From Comamonas testosteroni (GTDB lineage Bacteria; Pseudomonadota; Gammaproteobacteria; Burkholderiales; Burkholderiaceae_C), in the NCBI RefSeq assembly GCF_014076415.1, contig NZ_CP043568.1:5270001-5334000 (forward strand): a stretch of DNA of 64,000 bases, read 5' to 3'. How positions within the stretch are numbered: the stretch's first letter is position 1; each line of letters opens with the position of its first letter. The notes under the pieces were generated by a model. The model was not told where the DNA came from. It made no database searches and saw only the letters and a program-made list of their open reading frames with translations. Both the position numbers and the translations under genes were made by a program. Shown piece by piece: positions 16,115-25,158 of the stretch.

Positions 16115-16662
16115 TCGAAAAGTTCGGCCTGCTTGAATGCGGGCTGATTCCGGTCCTTTTCGGACAAGGAAAAATCGATATCGAGCTGGGGCCACGCAAT
16201 GGCTATATCCGGGTCACTCCAGAGCAGACCCCGATCCGACTCCGGCGCGTAATAGGCCGTGGTCTTGTAGACAAAGTCCGCCGTGTCGCTGAGCACCACA
16301 AAGCCGTGGGCAAAGCCCGGCGGAATCCAGAGCTGGCGGTGATTCTCGGCACTCAGCTCCGCTCCCACCCATTGCCCAAAAGTGGGCGAGCTGCGGCGGA
16401 TATCCACGGCCACATCAAACACCGCGCCAGAGATCACGCGCACCAGCTTGCCCTGGGCATGAGGCGGCAGCTGGTAGTGCAACCCACGCAGCACGCCCTT
16501 GCTGCTGCGGCTGTGGTTGTCCTGAATGAACTCGTGGTTCGTGCCCGTGGCCTGGTTGAAGAGATCCTGGCGAAAGCTTTCCAGAAAAAAGCCGCGCGCA
16601 TCCCCAAACACCTTGGGCTCGATCAGAAAGACATCGGGAATGGCCAAAGGCGTGAACTTCAT
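16111..16662 (-). CDS. rfbC: dTDP-4-dehydrorhamnose 3,5-epimerase
   Basis: The 183-residue RmlC protein epimerises dTDP-4-keto-6-deoxyglucose at C3 and C5 in dTDP-L-rhamnose synthesis. It has the family blocks [34 protein letters not shown] (catalytic His in DNHSRS) and [15 protein letters not shown], plus the Tyr-containing [20 protein letters not shown]. Length equals the family norm. Its ATG overlaps the stop of rfbA by 4 bp (ATGA), indicating translational coupling, and it is the last gene of the leftward rfbBDAC run. Its end overlaps the convergent LysR gene by four bases. Confidence 0.97.
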   Translation of the reverse strand: MKFTPLAIPDVFLIEPKVFGDARGFFLESFRQDLFNQATGTNHEFIQDNHSRSSKGVLRGLHYQLPPHAQGKLVRVISGAVFDVAVDIRRSSPTFGQWVGAELSAENHRQLWIPPGFAHGFVVLSDTADFVYKTTAYYAPESDRGLLWSDPDIAIAWPQLDIDFSLSEKDRNQPAFKQAELFD

Positions 16663-17549
16663 ATGCGCACCTTTTCCTTGAGCACCTGCAGCAGATATTG
16701 TCCGTAGCCATTCTTGACCAGAGCCTGGCCCAGCTTTTCCAGCTGAGCGGCATCAATCCATTTCTGGCGATAGGCGATTTCTTCCGGGCAGGCCACTTTC
16801 AGGCCCTGGCGCTGCTGCAAGGTGGCAATGAATTGCCCCGCTTCGAGCAGACTGTCATGGGTGCCGGTGTCCAGCCAGGCATAGCCTCGGCCCATCAGCT
16901 CGACATTGAGCTTTCCTTGCTGCAGATACATGCCGTTGAGATCCGTGATCTCCAGCTCGCCCCGCGCCGAAGGCTTGACCTGCTTGGCCAGCTCCACCAC
17001 CTGCTCGTCGTAGAAGTACAGGCCGGTGACCGCATAGTTGCTCTTGGGCTGCTTGGGCTTTTCTTCGAGCGACAGCACCTTGCCGTCGACATCGAACTCG
17101 GCCACGCCATAGCGCTCGGGGTCTTGCACATGGTAGGCAAACACCGTGGCGCCGTTCTGCCGCGCATCGGCTTTTTTGAGCAGCGGCTGGAAGTCGTGGC
17201 CGTAGTAGATGTTGTCCCCCAGTACCAGGGCGCTGGGAGCGCCGTTGAGGAATTTTTCGCCAATCAGGAAGGCCTGCGCCAGGCCATCCGGGCTGGGCTG
17301 CACCTCATACTGAAGATTCAGGCCCCACTGGCTGCCGTCGCCCAGCAACTGCTCGAAGCGCGGCGTGTCCTGCGGGGTGCTGATGATCAGAATGTCCCGG
17401 ATGCCCGCCAGCATCAGCGTGCTCAGCGGGTAGTAGATCATGGGCTTGTCGTAGATCGGCAGCAGCTGTTTGCTGATGGCCAGGGTGGCGGGGTGCAGAC
17501 GGGTGCCGGAGCCGCCAGCCAGAATGATGCCTTTGCGCTGTGTCGTCAT
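16659..17549 (-). CDS. rfbA: Glucose-1-phosphate thymidylyltransferase
   Basis: RmlA makes dTDP-glucose from dTTP and glucose-1-phosphate, the first step of the dTDP-L-rhamnose pathway. The 296-residue protein has the nucleotidyltransferase signature [20 protein letters not shown] near its start, then [33 protein letters not shown] and [20 protein letters not shown], all diagnostic. It starts 57 bp after rfbD and overlaps rfbC. Dispersed over several kb of minus-strand genes, the pathway is complete here (rfbB, D, A, C). Confidence 0.97.
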   Translation of the reverse strand: MTTQRKGIILAGGSGTRLHPATLAISKQLLPIYDKPMIYYPLSTLMLAGIRDILIISTPQDTPRFEQLLGDGSQWGLNLQYEVQPSPDGLAQAFLIGEKFLNGAPSALVLGDNIYYGHDFQPLLKKADARQNGATVFAYHVQDPERYGVAEFDVDGKVLSLEEKPKQPKSNYAVTGLYFYDEQVVELAKQVKPSARGELEITDLNGMYLQQGKLNVELMGRGYAWLDTGTHDSLLEAGQFIATLQQRQGLKVACPEEIAYRQKWIDAAQLEKLGQALVKNGYGQYLLQVLKEKVRI

Positions 17550-17606
17550 GATGAATCAATGGATGGCTTCAAACGCCTTGCAGATAGGCAGCGAGTTATT
17601 GGAAAA

Positions 17607-18512
17607 TTACAGAATTTCGCGCAGCATGCGCTCCACGCCTTGCTGCCATGCGGGCAGATGCAGTTGCATGGCCGCTTGCAGCTTTTGCGTATCCAGACGC
17701 GAGTTCAAGGGCCGCGCGGCCGGTGTCGGGAAGGCCGTGGTCGGCACGGCAGCAATGCTTTGCACCTTCCAGTCCAGATCCGGTCGCAGGCTTTGGGCGC
17801 GCTCGATCACATGGCTGGCATAGGCATGCCAGTTGGTCTCTCCTGCCGCAACCAGATGGTAGAGACCGCCATCGCCTTCATGAGCGCTCACATGGCGCAC
17901 GGCATGGGCCGTGACATCGGCGATCAGATCGGCGCCGGTGGGGGCACCCCATTGATCGTTGATCACGCTGAGCGCTTCACGCTCCTGCGCCAGGCGCAGC
18001 ATGGTCTTGGCAAAGTTGCCACCACGCGCTGCATAGACCCAGCTGGTGCGAAAAATCAGATGGCGGCAATGCGTGGCCGCAATCCGCTGCTCGCCCTCCA
18101 GCTTGGTGCGGCCGTAGACCGATAGCGGCCCGGTCGCATCACTCTCCTTGCGCTCCGCACTGCCGGAGCCGTCGAAGACATAGTCGGTGCTGTAGTGCAC
18201 CAGCAGGGCGCCCAGGCTTTTGGCCTCCAGCGCCATGACCTCAGGGGCTTCGGCGTTCAGGCGCAAGGCCAGATCCGGCTCGCTCTCGGCCTTGTCCACT
18301 GCCGTATGCGCTGCGGCATTGACGATCACATCCGGGCGCACGCTGCGAATGGTCTGCGCCAGTGTCTGCAGATTGCCGATATCGCCGCACAGGCCATTCC
18401 CATCCACATTCACGCTCTGGCGGTCCAGCGCAATCACCTCGCCCAAAGGCGCGAGACTGCGCTGCAGCTCCCAGCCGAGCTGACCGTTCTTGCCCAGCAG
18501 CAGCAGCTTCAT
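17607..18512 (-). CDS. rfbD: dTDP-4-dehydrorhamnose reductase
   Basis: RmlD reduces dTDP-4-keto-rhamnose to dTDP-L-rhamnose with NAD(P)H. The 301-residue protein begins [20 protein letters not shown] (GxxGxxG nucleotide-binding loop). It also has the short-chain dehydrogenase residues in [12 protein letters not shown] and the catalytic YxxxK in [10 protein letters not shown], followed by [19 protein letters not shown]. The start overlaps the end of rfbB by 4 bp. It belongs to the rfbBDAC operon that supplies rhamnose to the surface polysaccharide. Confidence 0.97.
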   Translation of the reverse strand: MKLLLLGKNGQLGWELQRSLAPLGEVIALDRQSVNVDGNGLCGDIGNLQTLAQTIRSVRPDVIVNAAAHTAVDKAESEPDLALRLNAEAPEVMALEAKSLGALLVHYSTDYVFDGSGSAERKESDATGPLSVYGRTKLEGEQRIAATHCRHLIFRTSWVYAARGGNFAKTMLRLAQEREALSVINDQWGAPTGADLIADVTAHAVRHVSAHEGDGGLYHLVAAGETNWHAYASHVIERAQSLRPDLDWKVQSIAAVPTTAFPTPAARPLNSRLDTQKLQAAMQLHLPAWQQGVERMLREIL

Positions 18513-19579
18513 GCCAAAGCCTCGCCGGTGTACTGCTTTTGCACCCAGTCACGGTAGGCACCCGACTGCACATTGGCCACCCACTCGGGGTTGGCCAGAT
18601 ACCACTGCACGGTCTTGCGAATACCGGTCTCGAAGGTCTCGGCCGGCTTCCAGCCCAGCTCGCGTTCGAGCTTGCGCGCATCGATCGCATAGCGGCGATC
18701 ATGGCCGGGGCGGTCGGTCACATAGGTGATCTGCTCGGCATAGGCCTTGCCATCGGCGCGCGGACGCAGCTCGTCGAGCAAGCTGCACACGGTCTTGACG
18801 ATATCGATATTGGCCTTCTCGTTCCAGCCGCCCACGTTATAGGTCTCGCCCAATTGGCCGGCCTCGAGCACACGGCGGATGGCGCTGCAATGGTCGCGCA
18901 CATACAGCCAGTCACGCACCTGCATGCCGTCACCGTAGATAGGCAGCGGCTTGCCGGCCAGCGCATTGACAATGACCAGCGGGATGAGCTTTTCGGGGAA
19001 ATGCAGCGGGCCATAGTTGTTGCTGCAGTTCGTCGTCAGCACCGGCAGGCCGTAGGTGTGATGCCAGGCTCGCACCAGATGGTCAGAAGCCGCCTTGCTG
19101 GCCGAGTACGGGCTGTTGGGCTCGTAATTGTGCTCTTCGGTAAACGCGGGGTCCGTGGGTGCCAGCGTGCCATAGACCTCGTCGGTGGAGACATGCAAAA
19201 AGCGAAAGCCGGACTTGGCCTCGCCCTCCAGGCCATTCCAATAAGCGCGCACCGCCTCCAGCAGGCGGAAAGTGCCCACCACATTGGTCTGGATGAAATC
19301 CTCGGGGCCATGAATGGAGCGGTCCACATGCGACTCGGCCGCAAAGTTCACCACGGCGCGAGGCTGGTGCTGTGCCAGCAGTTGCGCCAGCTGTGCACTG
19401 TCGCCGATATCGGCCTGCACAAACACATGGCGGGCATCGCCCTTCAGGCTGGCCAGATTCTCCAGATTGCCCGCATAGGTCAGCTTGTCGATATTGACCA
19501 CGGGCTCATCCACATGTGCCAGCCAATCGAGAACAAAGTTGGCGCCGATAAAGCCTGCACCGCCAGTTACAAAAATCAT
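18509..19579 (-). CDS. rfbB: dTDP-glucose 4,6-dehydratase
   Basis: RmlB converts dTDP-glucose to dTDP-4-keto-6-deoxyglucose using bound NAD+. The 356-residue extended-SDR protein starts [20 protein letters not shown] and shows [51 protein letters not shown] (catalytic YxxxK) and [20 protein letters not shown]. It leads the rfbBDAC series and follows coaX by 48 bp on the same strand, so readthrough from coaX is possible. Confidence 0.98.
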   Translation of the reverse strand: MIFVTGGAGFIGANFVLDWLAHVDEPVVNIDKLTYAGNLENLASLKGDARHVFVQADIGDSAQLAQLLAQHQPRAVVNFAAESHVDRSIHGPEDFIQTNVVGTFRLLEAVRAYWNGLEGEAKSGFRFLHVSTDEVYGTLAPTDPAFTEEHNYEPNSPYSASKAASDHLVRAWHHTYGLPVLTTNCSNNYGPLHFPEKLIPLVIVNALAGKPLPIYGDGMQVRDWLYVRDHCSAIRRVLEAGQLGETYNVGGWNEKANIDIVKTVCSLLDELRPRADGKAYAEQITYVTDRPGHDRRYAIDARKLERELGWKPAETFETGIRKTVQWYLANPEWVANVQSGAYRDWVQKQYTGEALA

Positions 19580-19627
19580 GGAAACAGCCTCAAATCAAAA
19601 TTCGAATCATCGCGAGGAGCAATGCAC

Positions 19628-20401
19628 TCAAGCCCAGCGCTTTTCAGCCATCACCAGCAAGCCATCAAAGATCAGGTTGTTGATCAGCTCGAAAGGCCTG
19701 GTCATGCTGGGAGACATTTTCCAGCCGGCACCGCCAGCCATGATGCACATGGGTTCTGCGCCGCAGTGTTCTGCCAGATGCTGGTACATGCGCTCCACCG
19801 CACCTGCGATGGCATAGGTACCGCCGCTGGTCAGTGCATCGCTGGTGTTCTTGGGAAAGCATCGGACTTCACCGGTCGGCACATGCAGGCCCGCAGTGCC
19901 GCCTTCCAGGGCCCTGAGCATGATGCCATGCCCAGGAATGATCAGGCCGCCCAGAAAATGACCTTGCGCGTCCATTGCATCGACCGTCACTGCGGTGCCC
20001 ACCATAACCGTGATCAAAGGCCTGGCCTCGCCCAATTGCAACATGTGGTGACGCGCACCAATCATTGCCACCCAACGGTCCGCACCTAGCCTAGAGGGGT
20101 GGTCATAGCCATTGGTCACCCCTGCTTCTGCGATGGAGGGGACTACCCATTGAGGCTCGAGATTCCAGCCCAGCATGAGTTCGATCTGCTCGTGCACACG
20201 GCGTCTTGCCGTCTCACCGGCAACCACGCAGCCCAGCATGCGCTCTGGGGCCGGCAGTCCGGCCCAGGCACCTTCTGCCAGGCGCTCGATATGCTCCAGG
20301 AACTCCGCTCCATGGGCCAGCAATGCAGCACCTGGGCGATGATCTTCATACATGGCCCACTTCAAACGGGTGTTGCCAATGTCTATGGCCAAAAATGTCA
20401 T
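19628..20401 (-). CDS. coaX: Type III pantothenate kinase
   Basis: CoaX phosphorylates pantothenate in the first step of coenzyme A synthesis. I took the ATG at 20401 ([20 protein letters not shown]) because the ASKHA phosphate-1 motif DIGNTRLKW must sit at the N-terminus; the frame is open 35 codons further upstream without that homology. The resulting 257 residues match the family. Other blocks are [33 protein letters not shown] and [15 protein letters not shown]. In many betaproteobacteria coaX follows birA; here that partner is absent and the next upstream gene diverges (kbp). Confidence 0.95.
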   Translation of the reverse strand: MTFLAIDIGNTRLKWAMYEDHRPGAALLAHGAEFLEHIERLAEGAWAGLPAPERMLGCVVAGETARRRVHEQIELMLGWNLEPQWVVPSIAEAGVTNGYDHPSRLGADRWVAMIGARHHMLQLGEARPLITVMVGTAVTVDAMDAQGHFLGGLIIPGHGIMLRALEGGTAGLHVPTGEVRCFPKNTSDALTSGGTYAIAGAVERMYQHLAEHCGAEPMCIMAGGAGWKMSPSMTRPFELINNLIFDGLLVMAEKRWA

Positions 20402-20571
20402 GCGGCGGATTATCAGCACTTTTCCCCGTGCCAGACAGCCTCTTGTCACATTCATTACAGGCGGGCAGGAAATTGTCAAAGAAAGCGCAGAGTCCATATC
20501 CTGCAAGGATTCATTTCGATTTCCCGTTAAAGTGGACCGCTTTCTTCCACTACTTTTGAGGAGTCGAAACC

Positions 20572-21042
20572 ATGGGTCTGTTCAGTTTCATCAAGGAAGC
20601 CGGAGAAAAACTGTTTGGCGGCAGCGACGCACATGCAGCGGCACCGGCCGAAGACTTGAATGTCAAGGCAGCTCAGGCGATCGCCAGCTATATCAATACC
20701 CAGAATCTGGGCGTCTCCGATCTGCAGATTCAATTCGATGCTTCTCAAGGCAAGGTCACAGTCAACGGCACAGCTCCCACTCAGGCTGTCAAGGAAAAAG
20801 TGACACTGTGCTGCGGCAATGTGGCCAATGTCCAGTCCGTGGACAACCTGATGGCGGTCACCAACCCCGAGCCCGAAGCCCAATACCACGATGTGGTGCG
20901 CGGCGACACCCTGTCGGCCATCTCCAGGAAGTACTATGGCGACGCCAACAAGTACAACGTGATTTTCGAAGCCAACAAGCCCATGCTCAGCAACCCGGAC
21001 AGGATCTATCCCGGCCAGAAGCTGCGTATTCCGGCGCTGTAA
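20572..21042 (+). CDS. kbp: BON-LysM protein, potassium-binding Kbp (YgaU) family
   Basis: This 156-residue soluble protein begins [17 protein letters not shown] and has no signal peptide, as in Escherichia coli Kbp/YgaU. An N-terminal BON domain (~25-90, with [16 protein letters not shown]) is followed by a C-terminal LysM domain (~105-155: [18 protein letters not shown] ... [10 protein letters not shown]). E. coli Kbp binds K+ and is induced in osmotic stress; the same role is inferred here. A strong GAGGAG ribosome-binding site lies 9 bp upstream of the ATG, and a clear intrinsic terminator follows 28 bp after the stop, so it appears monocistronic. Confidence 0.93.
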   Translation: MGLFSFIKEAGEKLFGGSDAHAAAPAEDLNVKAAQAIASYINTQNLGVSDLQIQFDASQGKVTVNGTAPTQAVKEKVTLCCGNVANVQSVDNLMAVTNPEPEAQYHDVVRGDTLSAISRKYYGDANKYNVIFEANKPMLSNPDRIYPGQKLRIPAL

Positions 21043-21070
21043 ATACGGCCCTGTAAATACAGTTACGCAT

Positions 21071-21096
21071 AAAAGCGCTCCGAGGAGCGCTTTTTT
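21071..21096 (+). terminator. Intrinsic terminator after kbp
   Basis: A perfect 10-bp stem AAAAGCGCTC / GAGCGCTTTT with loop CGAG is followed by a run of T residues. It ends the kbp transcript just before galE. Confidence 0.9.
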
Positions 21097-21123
21097 ATTC
21101 ACGAAAAAGCTAGACTGCAGCTT

Positions 21124-22146
21124 ATGAAAACTCTGCTCACAGGCGGTGCCGGCTATATCGGCAGCCATACAGCCATTGAACTGATCAGTCACGGTCATGA
21201 AGTCGTGATTTTTGACAACTTCAGCAATAGCCACCCTGAAGCTGTTCGTCGTGTGGAGAAGATCACAGGACGCACCATCCCCGTGATTGACGGCGATGTA
21301 CGCGATCAAGCTGCACTTGAGAAAGCCTTGCAGGAGCACGGCATTGACAGCGTTGTGCACTTTGCCGGTAAAAAAGCGGTGGGCGAGTCCGTTGCCCAAC
21401 CTGTGGACTATTACGACAACAACGTCAATGGCACCCTGGTGCTGCTGCGCGCCATGAAAAAGCACAATGTGCGCAATCTGGTGTTCAGCTCTTCGGCAAC
21501 AGTCTACGGTTCACCACAATATTTGCCTCTCAATGAGGTGCACCCTACTTCGGTCACCAATCCCTACGGCCGCAGCAAACTGATGGTGGAAGAGATTCTG
21601 TCGGACCTCTATCACTCCGACTCCCAATGGTCACTGGCCGTGCTGCGCTACTTCAATCCCATTGGTGCCCATGCCAGCGGTCTGATTGGTGAAGACCCTT
21701 CGGACATTCCCAACAACCTGCTGCCTTTTGTGGCACAGGTCGCAGTGGGCCGTCGTGAAAAGCTGCAGATCTTTGGCGGCGACTACGACACCGTGGACGG
21801 CACCGGTGTGCGGGACTACATCCATGTCGTTGACCTGGCCCGAGGTCATGTCAAGGCACTCGAGAAGCTGGCCGGCCTGGCCAAGCCCGAGTTGCTGACC
21901 ATCAACCTGGGCACAGGCAATGGCTACAGCGTGCTCGAAGTGCTCCATGCCTTCGAAAAAGCCTGCGGCAAGCCCCTTCCCTATACGATTACAGACCGCC
22001 GCCCAGGGGATGTGGCCAGTTGCTACGCCAACCCCGACCACGCCCTGAAAACCCTTGGCTGGCAAGCCGAGCATGATCTGGACACCATGTGTGCCGACAC
22101 CTGGCGCTGGCAAAGCCAGAACCCCAACGGCTATCGCTCGGCCTAG
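21124..22146 (+). CDS. galE: UDP-glucose 4-epimerase
   Basis: GalE interconverts UDP-glucose and UDP-galactose with bound NAD+, feeding lipopolysaccharide and exopolysaccharide synthesis and galactose use. The 340-residue extended-SDR protein starts MKTLLTGGAGYIGSHTAIEL (GxxGxxG). It shows VHFAGKKAVGESVAQPVDYY, FSSSATVYG and YGRSKLMVEEIL (catalytic YxxxK), then RYFNPIGAHASGLIGEDP and TGVRDYIHVVDLARGH, the standard GalE signature series. It has its own promoter region after the kbp terminator and is convergent with a rhodanese gene. Confidence 0.98.
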   Translation: MKTLLTGGAGYIGSHTAIELISHGHEVVIFDNFSNSHPEAVRRVEKITGRTIPVIDGDVRDQAALEKALQEHGIDSVVHFAGKKAVGESVAQPVDYYDNNVNGTLVLLRAMKKHNVRNLVFSSSATVYGSPQYLPLNEVHPTSVTNPYGRSKLMVEEILSDLYHSDSQWSLAVLRYFNPIGAHASGLIGEDPSDIPNNLLPFVAQVAVGRREKLQIFGGDYDTVDGTGVRDYIHVVDLARGHVKALEKLAGLAKPELLTINLGTGNGYSVLEVLHAFEKACGKPLPYTITDRRPGDVASCYANPDHALKTLGWQAEHDLDTMCADTWRWQSQNPNGYRSA

Positions 22147-22170
22147 AAGCTACCGACCAAGCCCTGCGCA

Positions 22171-22587
22171 TTACTGATGCCAGGGCAGGCCGCGCTTGCG
22201 CCAGCCACCCAACAGGCCTCGTTGGCCGTTGGCATCAACGTCGCCCTCAAAACCTTCAAGAATGTTGTAGGCCTCGATTCCCAGGCCCGCAGCACGCTGG
22301 GCTGCAGCAACAGAACGCACACCGCTGCGGCATAGCAGCACCACTTTCTTGCCCTCGGGTACCGCTGCTCGCAACTCGGCGTCAAAGTTCTGGTTGGCAG
22401 CCATGCCGGGCCACTGCTTCCAGGCCACGGCAACAGCGCCTGGCACCTTGCCCACCCACTCGCGCTCGGCATCGGTGCGCACATCGACCAGAACCGCTTC
22501 ACCAGCCTGCAGCCATTGCCAGGCCAGCTCCGCCGGCACATCGCCAGCATAGCCGGCAGCGGGTTGGATTTGGGTTGTATTGCTCAT
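22171..22587 (-). CDS. Single-domain rhodanese-like sulfurtransferase
   Basis: The 138-residue protein (start ATG at 22587, MSNTTQIQPAAGYAGDVPAE) is one rhodanese domain: VLVDVRTDAEREWVGKVPGA is the N-terminal signature and LLCRSGVRS (Cys86) the active-site loop that carries a persulfide. The C-terminal half ends YNILEGFEGDVDANGQRGLL, as in the betaproteobacterial YgaP/GlpE-like group. There is no signal peptide or membrane segment, so it is cytoplasmic. A longer in-frame start at 22623 would overlap the upstream metallopeptidase gene's end. Physiological sulfur acceptor is unknown. Confidence 0.93.
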   Translation of the reverse strand: MSNTTQIQPAAGYAGDVPAELAWQWLQAGEAVLVDVRTDAEREWVGKVPGAVAVAWKQWPGMAANQNFDAELRAAVPEGKKVVLLCRSGVRSVAAAQRAAGLGIEAYNILEGFEGDVDANGQRGLLGGWRKRGLPWHQ

Positions 22588-22613
22588 TTCATTCCTAGTC
22601 TCGATCATTGCCG

Positions 22614-23606
22614 CTATTCCCAAACCGGCAAAGGCCTGTCTCTCAATGCTCTGCGCAAGTGCTTCCAGTCGGGCAGCACCTGAGCCACCACAGCCCAGAA
22701 CTGCGGGCTGTGATCCATATGATGCAGATGGGCAAGCTCATGCACCACCACATAGTCGATGATTTGCGGGCTGTGCTGCATCAACCGCCAGTTCAGACGA
22801 ATGATCCCGCTGCTGTTGGCACTGCCCCAGCGCGTGCTGGCACTTGTCAGGCGCAGCGCATTCCAGCGCACGCCCATGAGTGCGGCAAAGTGCAGCATGC
22901 GGGCCGTGAAATAGCTGCGTGCCTCGCGCAGTATCCAGGCCTGAACGGCAGCGCGCACCTGGGCTGCCGGTGCCTGCGGCGGCAGGGGAAGATGCAGACT
23001 TTGCGACCCATCGATCCCCTGCTCTCGATGCGTCTGGCGAGTAGCCAACGGAGGTGATGCCCCTCCTGTCAGCCGCAAGGTCATGGGCTGCCCCAGATAG
23101 TCCAGCACGCCTCCATCCTGCCAGAGAATGCGCGCTTCCTGCTTGATCTGCTGTCGCTGTCCGGCTTCCTGCAGCTTGCGCACAATCCAGCCGGCCTTGG
23201 TCTGCAGCGCTGATTCGATCTCGCACATGGCCACCCATTGCGGAGCGGTGACTTCAAGCCCTTGCTGCCCTACGCTGAAGCCGATGCTGCGGCGCGCCGA
23301 ACGGCGCAGCAGATAAGCCACCTCACACCCTTGCAAGCGGGCGCTGTGGCTGGCTTCTGGATGTACCAGAAGTGCGGGCTCTGCAGGCAGCTCGTCCTCT
23401 TCAGAATCAATAGCGCCCACCGAAATACTGACGGGCGCTACAGGCCGACTATTCTCAAATTCCAGCTCGGATTGATCCAAACGCCGTTCAATGGCTTCAG
23501 GGCCGCTGGGCCGGCGCTTGCGCGGCACCAACCCGCCCTGCCTATCCCCCACCACAGGCGGCACCAGCCATTGCCAAGCTTGCTGCAAGCTATCGCCTGT
23601 GGACAT
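22614..23606 (-). CDS. YgjP/SprT-like zinc metallopeptidase (DUF45, M48-type)
   Basis: The 330-residue protein ends with the zinc site VVVHELAHLHHMDHSPQFW (H289-E290-x2-H293, with H299 a likely third ligand), the fingerprint of the YgjP/DUF45 family. The preceding segment GVRWNALRLTSASTRWGSAN and GIIRLNWRLMQHSPQIIDYV is equally typical. The N-terminal ~80 residues are a variable, Pro/Arg/Glu-rich extension. It follows plsC by 13 bp on the same strand, in the gmhB-plsC-metallopeptidase order common in betaproteobacteria. Substrate is unknown. The N-terminal start (23606) is the longest choice and is uncertain. Confidence 0.88.
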   Translation of the reverse strand: MSTGDSLQQAWQWLVPPVVGDRQGGLVPRKRRPSGPEAIERRLDQSELEFENSRPVAPVSISVGAIDSEEDELPAEPALLVHPEASHSARLQGCEVAYLLRRSARRSIGFSVGQQGLEVTAPQWVAMCEIESALQTKAGWIVRKLQEAGQRQQIKQEARILWQDGGVLDYLGQPMTLRLTGGASPPLATRQTHREQGIDGSQSLHLPLPPQAPAAQVRAAVQAWILREARSYFTARMLHFAALMGVRWNALRLTSASTRWGSANSSGIIRLNWRLMQHSPQIIDYVVVHELAHLHHMDHSPQFWAVVAQVLPDWKHLRRALRDRPLPVWE

Positions 23607-23619
23607 GGGCAGTTTTGCC

Positions 23620-24360
23620 TTATTTGCGGTAGGCCTCGGGGTCCAGGCGCTGCATTTCGGACTCGATCCAGGCCTCGACCTCGACCATCAGCTCGTCATG
23701 CTTGCGGCCCACCGAAGAAATGGGCTTGCCTATGGAAACATCCACCACGCCGGGCCTTTTGATGAAGGCCTTGCGCGGCCAGCACTTGGCCGAGGTAACA
23801 GCAATCGGCACCACGGGCGCCCCCGTCATGATGGCCAGACGGGTGGCGCCGGTCTTGTACTCGCCCACCTCTCCGCGATTCACACGTGTCCCCTCGGGAA
23901 ACATGATGACCCAGATGCCTTGATCGAGCAGGCGCTTGCCTTGCTCCACCACCTTGTGAAAGGCGCGCGAGCGCTGGGCTCGGTCGATGTGGATCATGTC
24001 CAGTGCACCGATGGACCAGCCGAAGAATGGCACCTTCAGCAGCTCCTTCTTGAACACATAGGCCAGCGGGCGCGGCATGATGGCAGGCATGAGAAAGGTC
24101 TCGTACGTGGACTGGTGCTTGACCAGCAGCACCACCCCCTGACTCGGGTCCGCAGGCAGGTTCTCCATGCCCTGCACCTGATACCGGACCCCCATGATCA
24201 CGCGGGCGCTGTCCACCGAGAGCTTGAGCCAGGCGCGGGCAGCGCTGTATGCCTTGGCCGATGAGCCGCTGGTCCACTTGGCCAGCAGCACCGCGATAGT
24301 GTAGGGAATGACGGTAATAGCCATCCACAACATGTGGAGGACGGAGCGAATCAGGGACAT
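23620..24360 (-). CDS. plsC: 1-acyl-sn-glycerol-3-phosphate acyltransferase
   Basis: This acylates lysophosphatidate at the inner membrane to make phosphatidate. I took the ATG at 24360 (MSLIRSVLHMLWMAITVIPY), giving 246 residues with an N-terminal membrane helix; the ORF is open 25 codons further. Acyltransferase motif I is KHQSTYET (H-x4-E in place of the commoner H-x4-D, a variant I recall in betaproteobacterial PlsC). Motif II lies around HIDRAQRSRAF, motif III is FPEGTRVNRGE and motif IV VVPIAV. It sits between gmhB and the metallopeptidase gene in one leftward run. Confidence 0.92.
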   Translation of the reverse strand: MSLIRSVLHMLWMAITVIPYTIAVLLAKWTSGSSAKAYSAARAWLKLSVDSARVIMGVRYQVQGMENLPADPSQGVVLLVKHQSTYETFLMPAIMPRPLAYVFKKELLKVPFFGWSIGALDMIHIDRAQRSRAFHKVVEQGKRLLDQGIWVIMFPEGTRVNRGEVGEYKTGATRLAIMTGAPVVPIAVTSAKCWPRKAFIKRPGVVDVSIGKPISSVGRKHDELMVEVEAWIESEMQRLDPEAYRK

Positions 24361-24491
24361 GACAGCAATCGAATGACGTGAGCACAGACCTGAAGCCTGG
24401 CCCATTGATTTGGCACGGTTATCAACAAGAAACATAGCAGCTTGCGCCGCTCTTTCCTGCAGTTGAGTCTATTTTGACCTGAAACCCGGGC

Positions 24492-25079
24492 TCAATGCGG
24501 GGCAGGCGCCGAATCCAGGGGTTGAGCATCCTCACCGCCTCCCAGCGGCAGCAGCATATTCACCACGGCCTCCAGATCTGGATAGCGCTCGCTGCCTTCA
24601 GGCAGGTCGGCGTCGCTGCTGCACTCGGGCCTGGCGGTGGACTCCACAAACACCAGGTGGGCGCCCAGAGCCTTGCCCGCCTGCAAATGCTCGACGCCGC
24701 TGCCAATGGCCCAGATTTCATGGCCTTCCGCACCGTAGCGATCGGCAATCTGCTCGAACAACGCTACGCCTGGTTTACGGCACTGGCAGTCTTCATCGGG
24801 AGCGTGCGGGCAAAAAAACACTGCCTCCACCCGCGCGCCGACTGCAGCCATCTCCCTATGCATCTTGGCGTGCACGGCGTTGAGCTCGATCACATCGAAC
24901 AGCCCGCGACCCAGCCCAGGTTGATTGGTGGCGACCACCACATGCCAGCCGGCACGGTTCAGGCGCGAAACGGCCTCCAGCGCACTGGGGACAGCAACCC
25001 ATTCATCGGGCCGGCCAATGAAGCCTTGAGCGCCCCACTGGTTCAGGGTGCCATCACGGTCAAGAATTGCGATCTTCAT
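24492..25079 (-). CDS. gmhB: D-glycero-D-manno-heptose-1,7-bisphosphate 7-phosphatase family, altered motif IV
   Basis: GmhB removes the C7 phosphate in ADP-heptose synthesis for the lipopolysaccharide core. The 195-residue HAD protein has motif I DRDGTLNQ (D7, D9), motif II TNQPGLGRG (T51), the zinc loop CPHAPDEDCQC (C90, H92, C98, C100) and the motif III lysine in CRKP (K102). Motif IV, normally VGD-x3-D in this family, reads AIGSGVEHLQAG (residues 124-135), so both expected Asp residues are replaced (S127, H131). Metal binding may be impaired or supplied differently. The rest of the protein is intact and the gene stays in its usual place before plsC. Family is sure; activity is less so. 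Confidence 0.9.
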   Translation of the reverse strand: MKIAILDRDGTLNQWGAQGFIGRPDEWVAVPSALEAVSRLNRAGWHVVVATNQPGLGRGLFDVIELNAVHAKMHREMAAVGARVEAVFFCPHAPDEDCQCRKPGVALFEQIADRYGAEGHEIWAIGSGVEHLQAGKALGAHLVFVESTARPECSSDADLPEGSERYPDLEAVVNMLLPLGGGEDAQPLDSAPAPH

Positions 25080-25103
25080 GGGGGAGACAGTAGTCGACGA
25101 CAG

Positions 25104-25137
25104 AAAAAAGCCCGCTTACCTCAAGGCCAAGCGGGCT
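25104..25137 (-). terminator. Intrinsic terminator of the fabA-fabB operon
   Basis: On the minus strand a 9-bp stem AGCCCGCTT / AAGCGGGCT with an 11-base loop is followed by six T residues, 22 bp after the fabB stop codon. Confidence 0.88.
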
Positions 25138-25158
25138 CGCGATCCAAGACTCCGGCGC

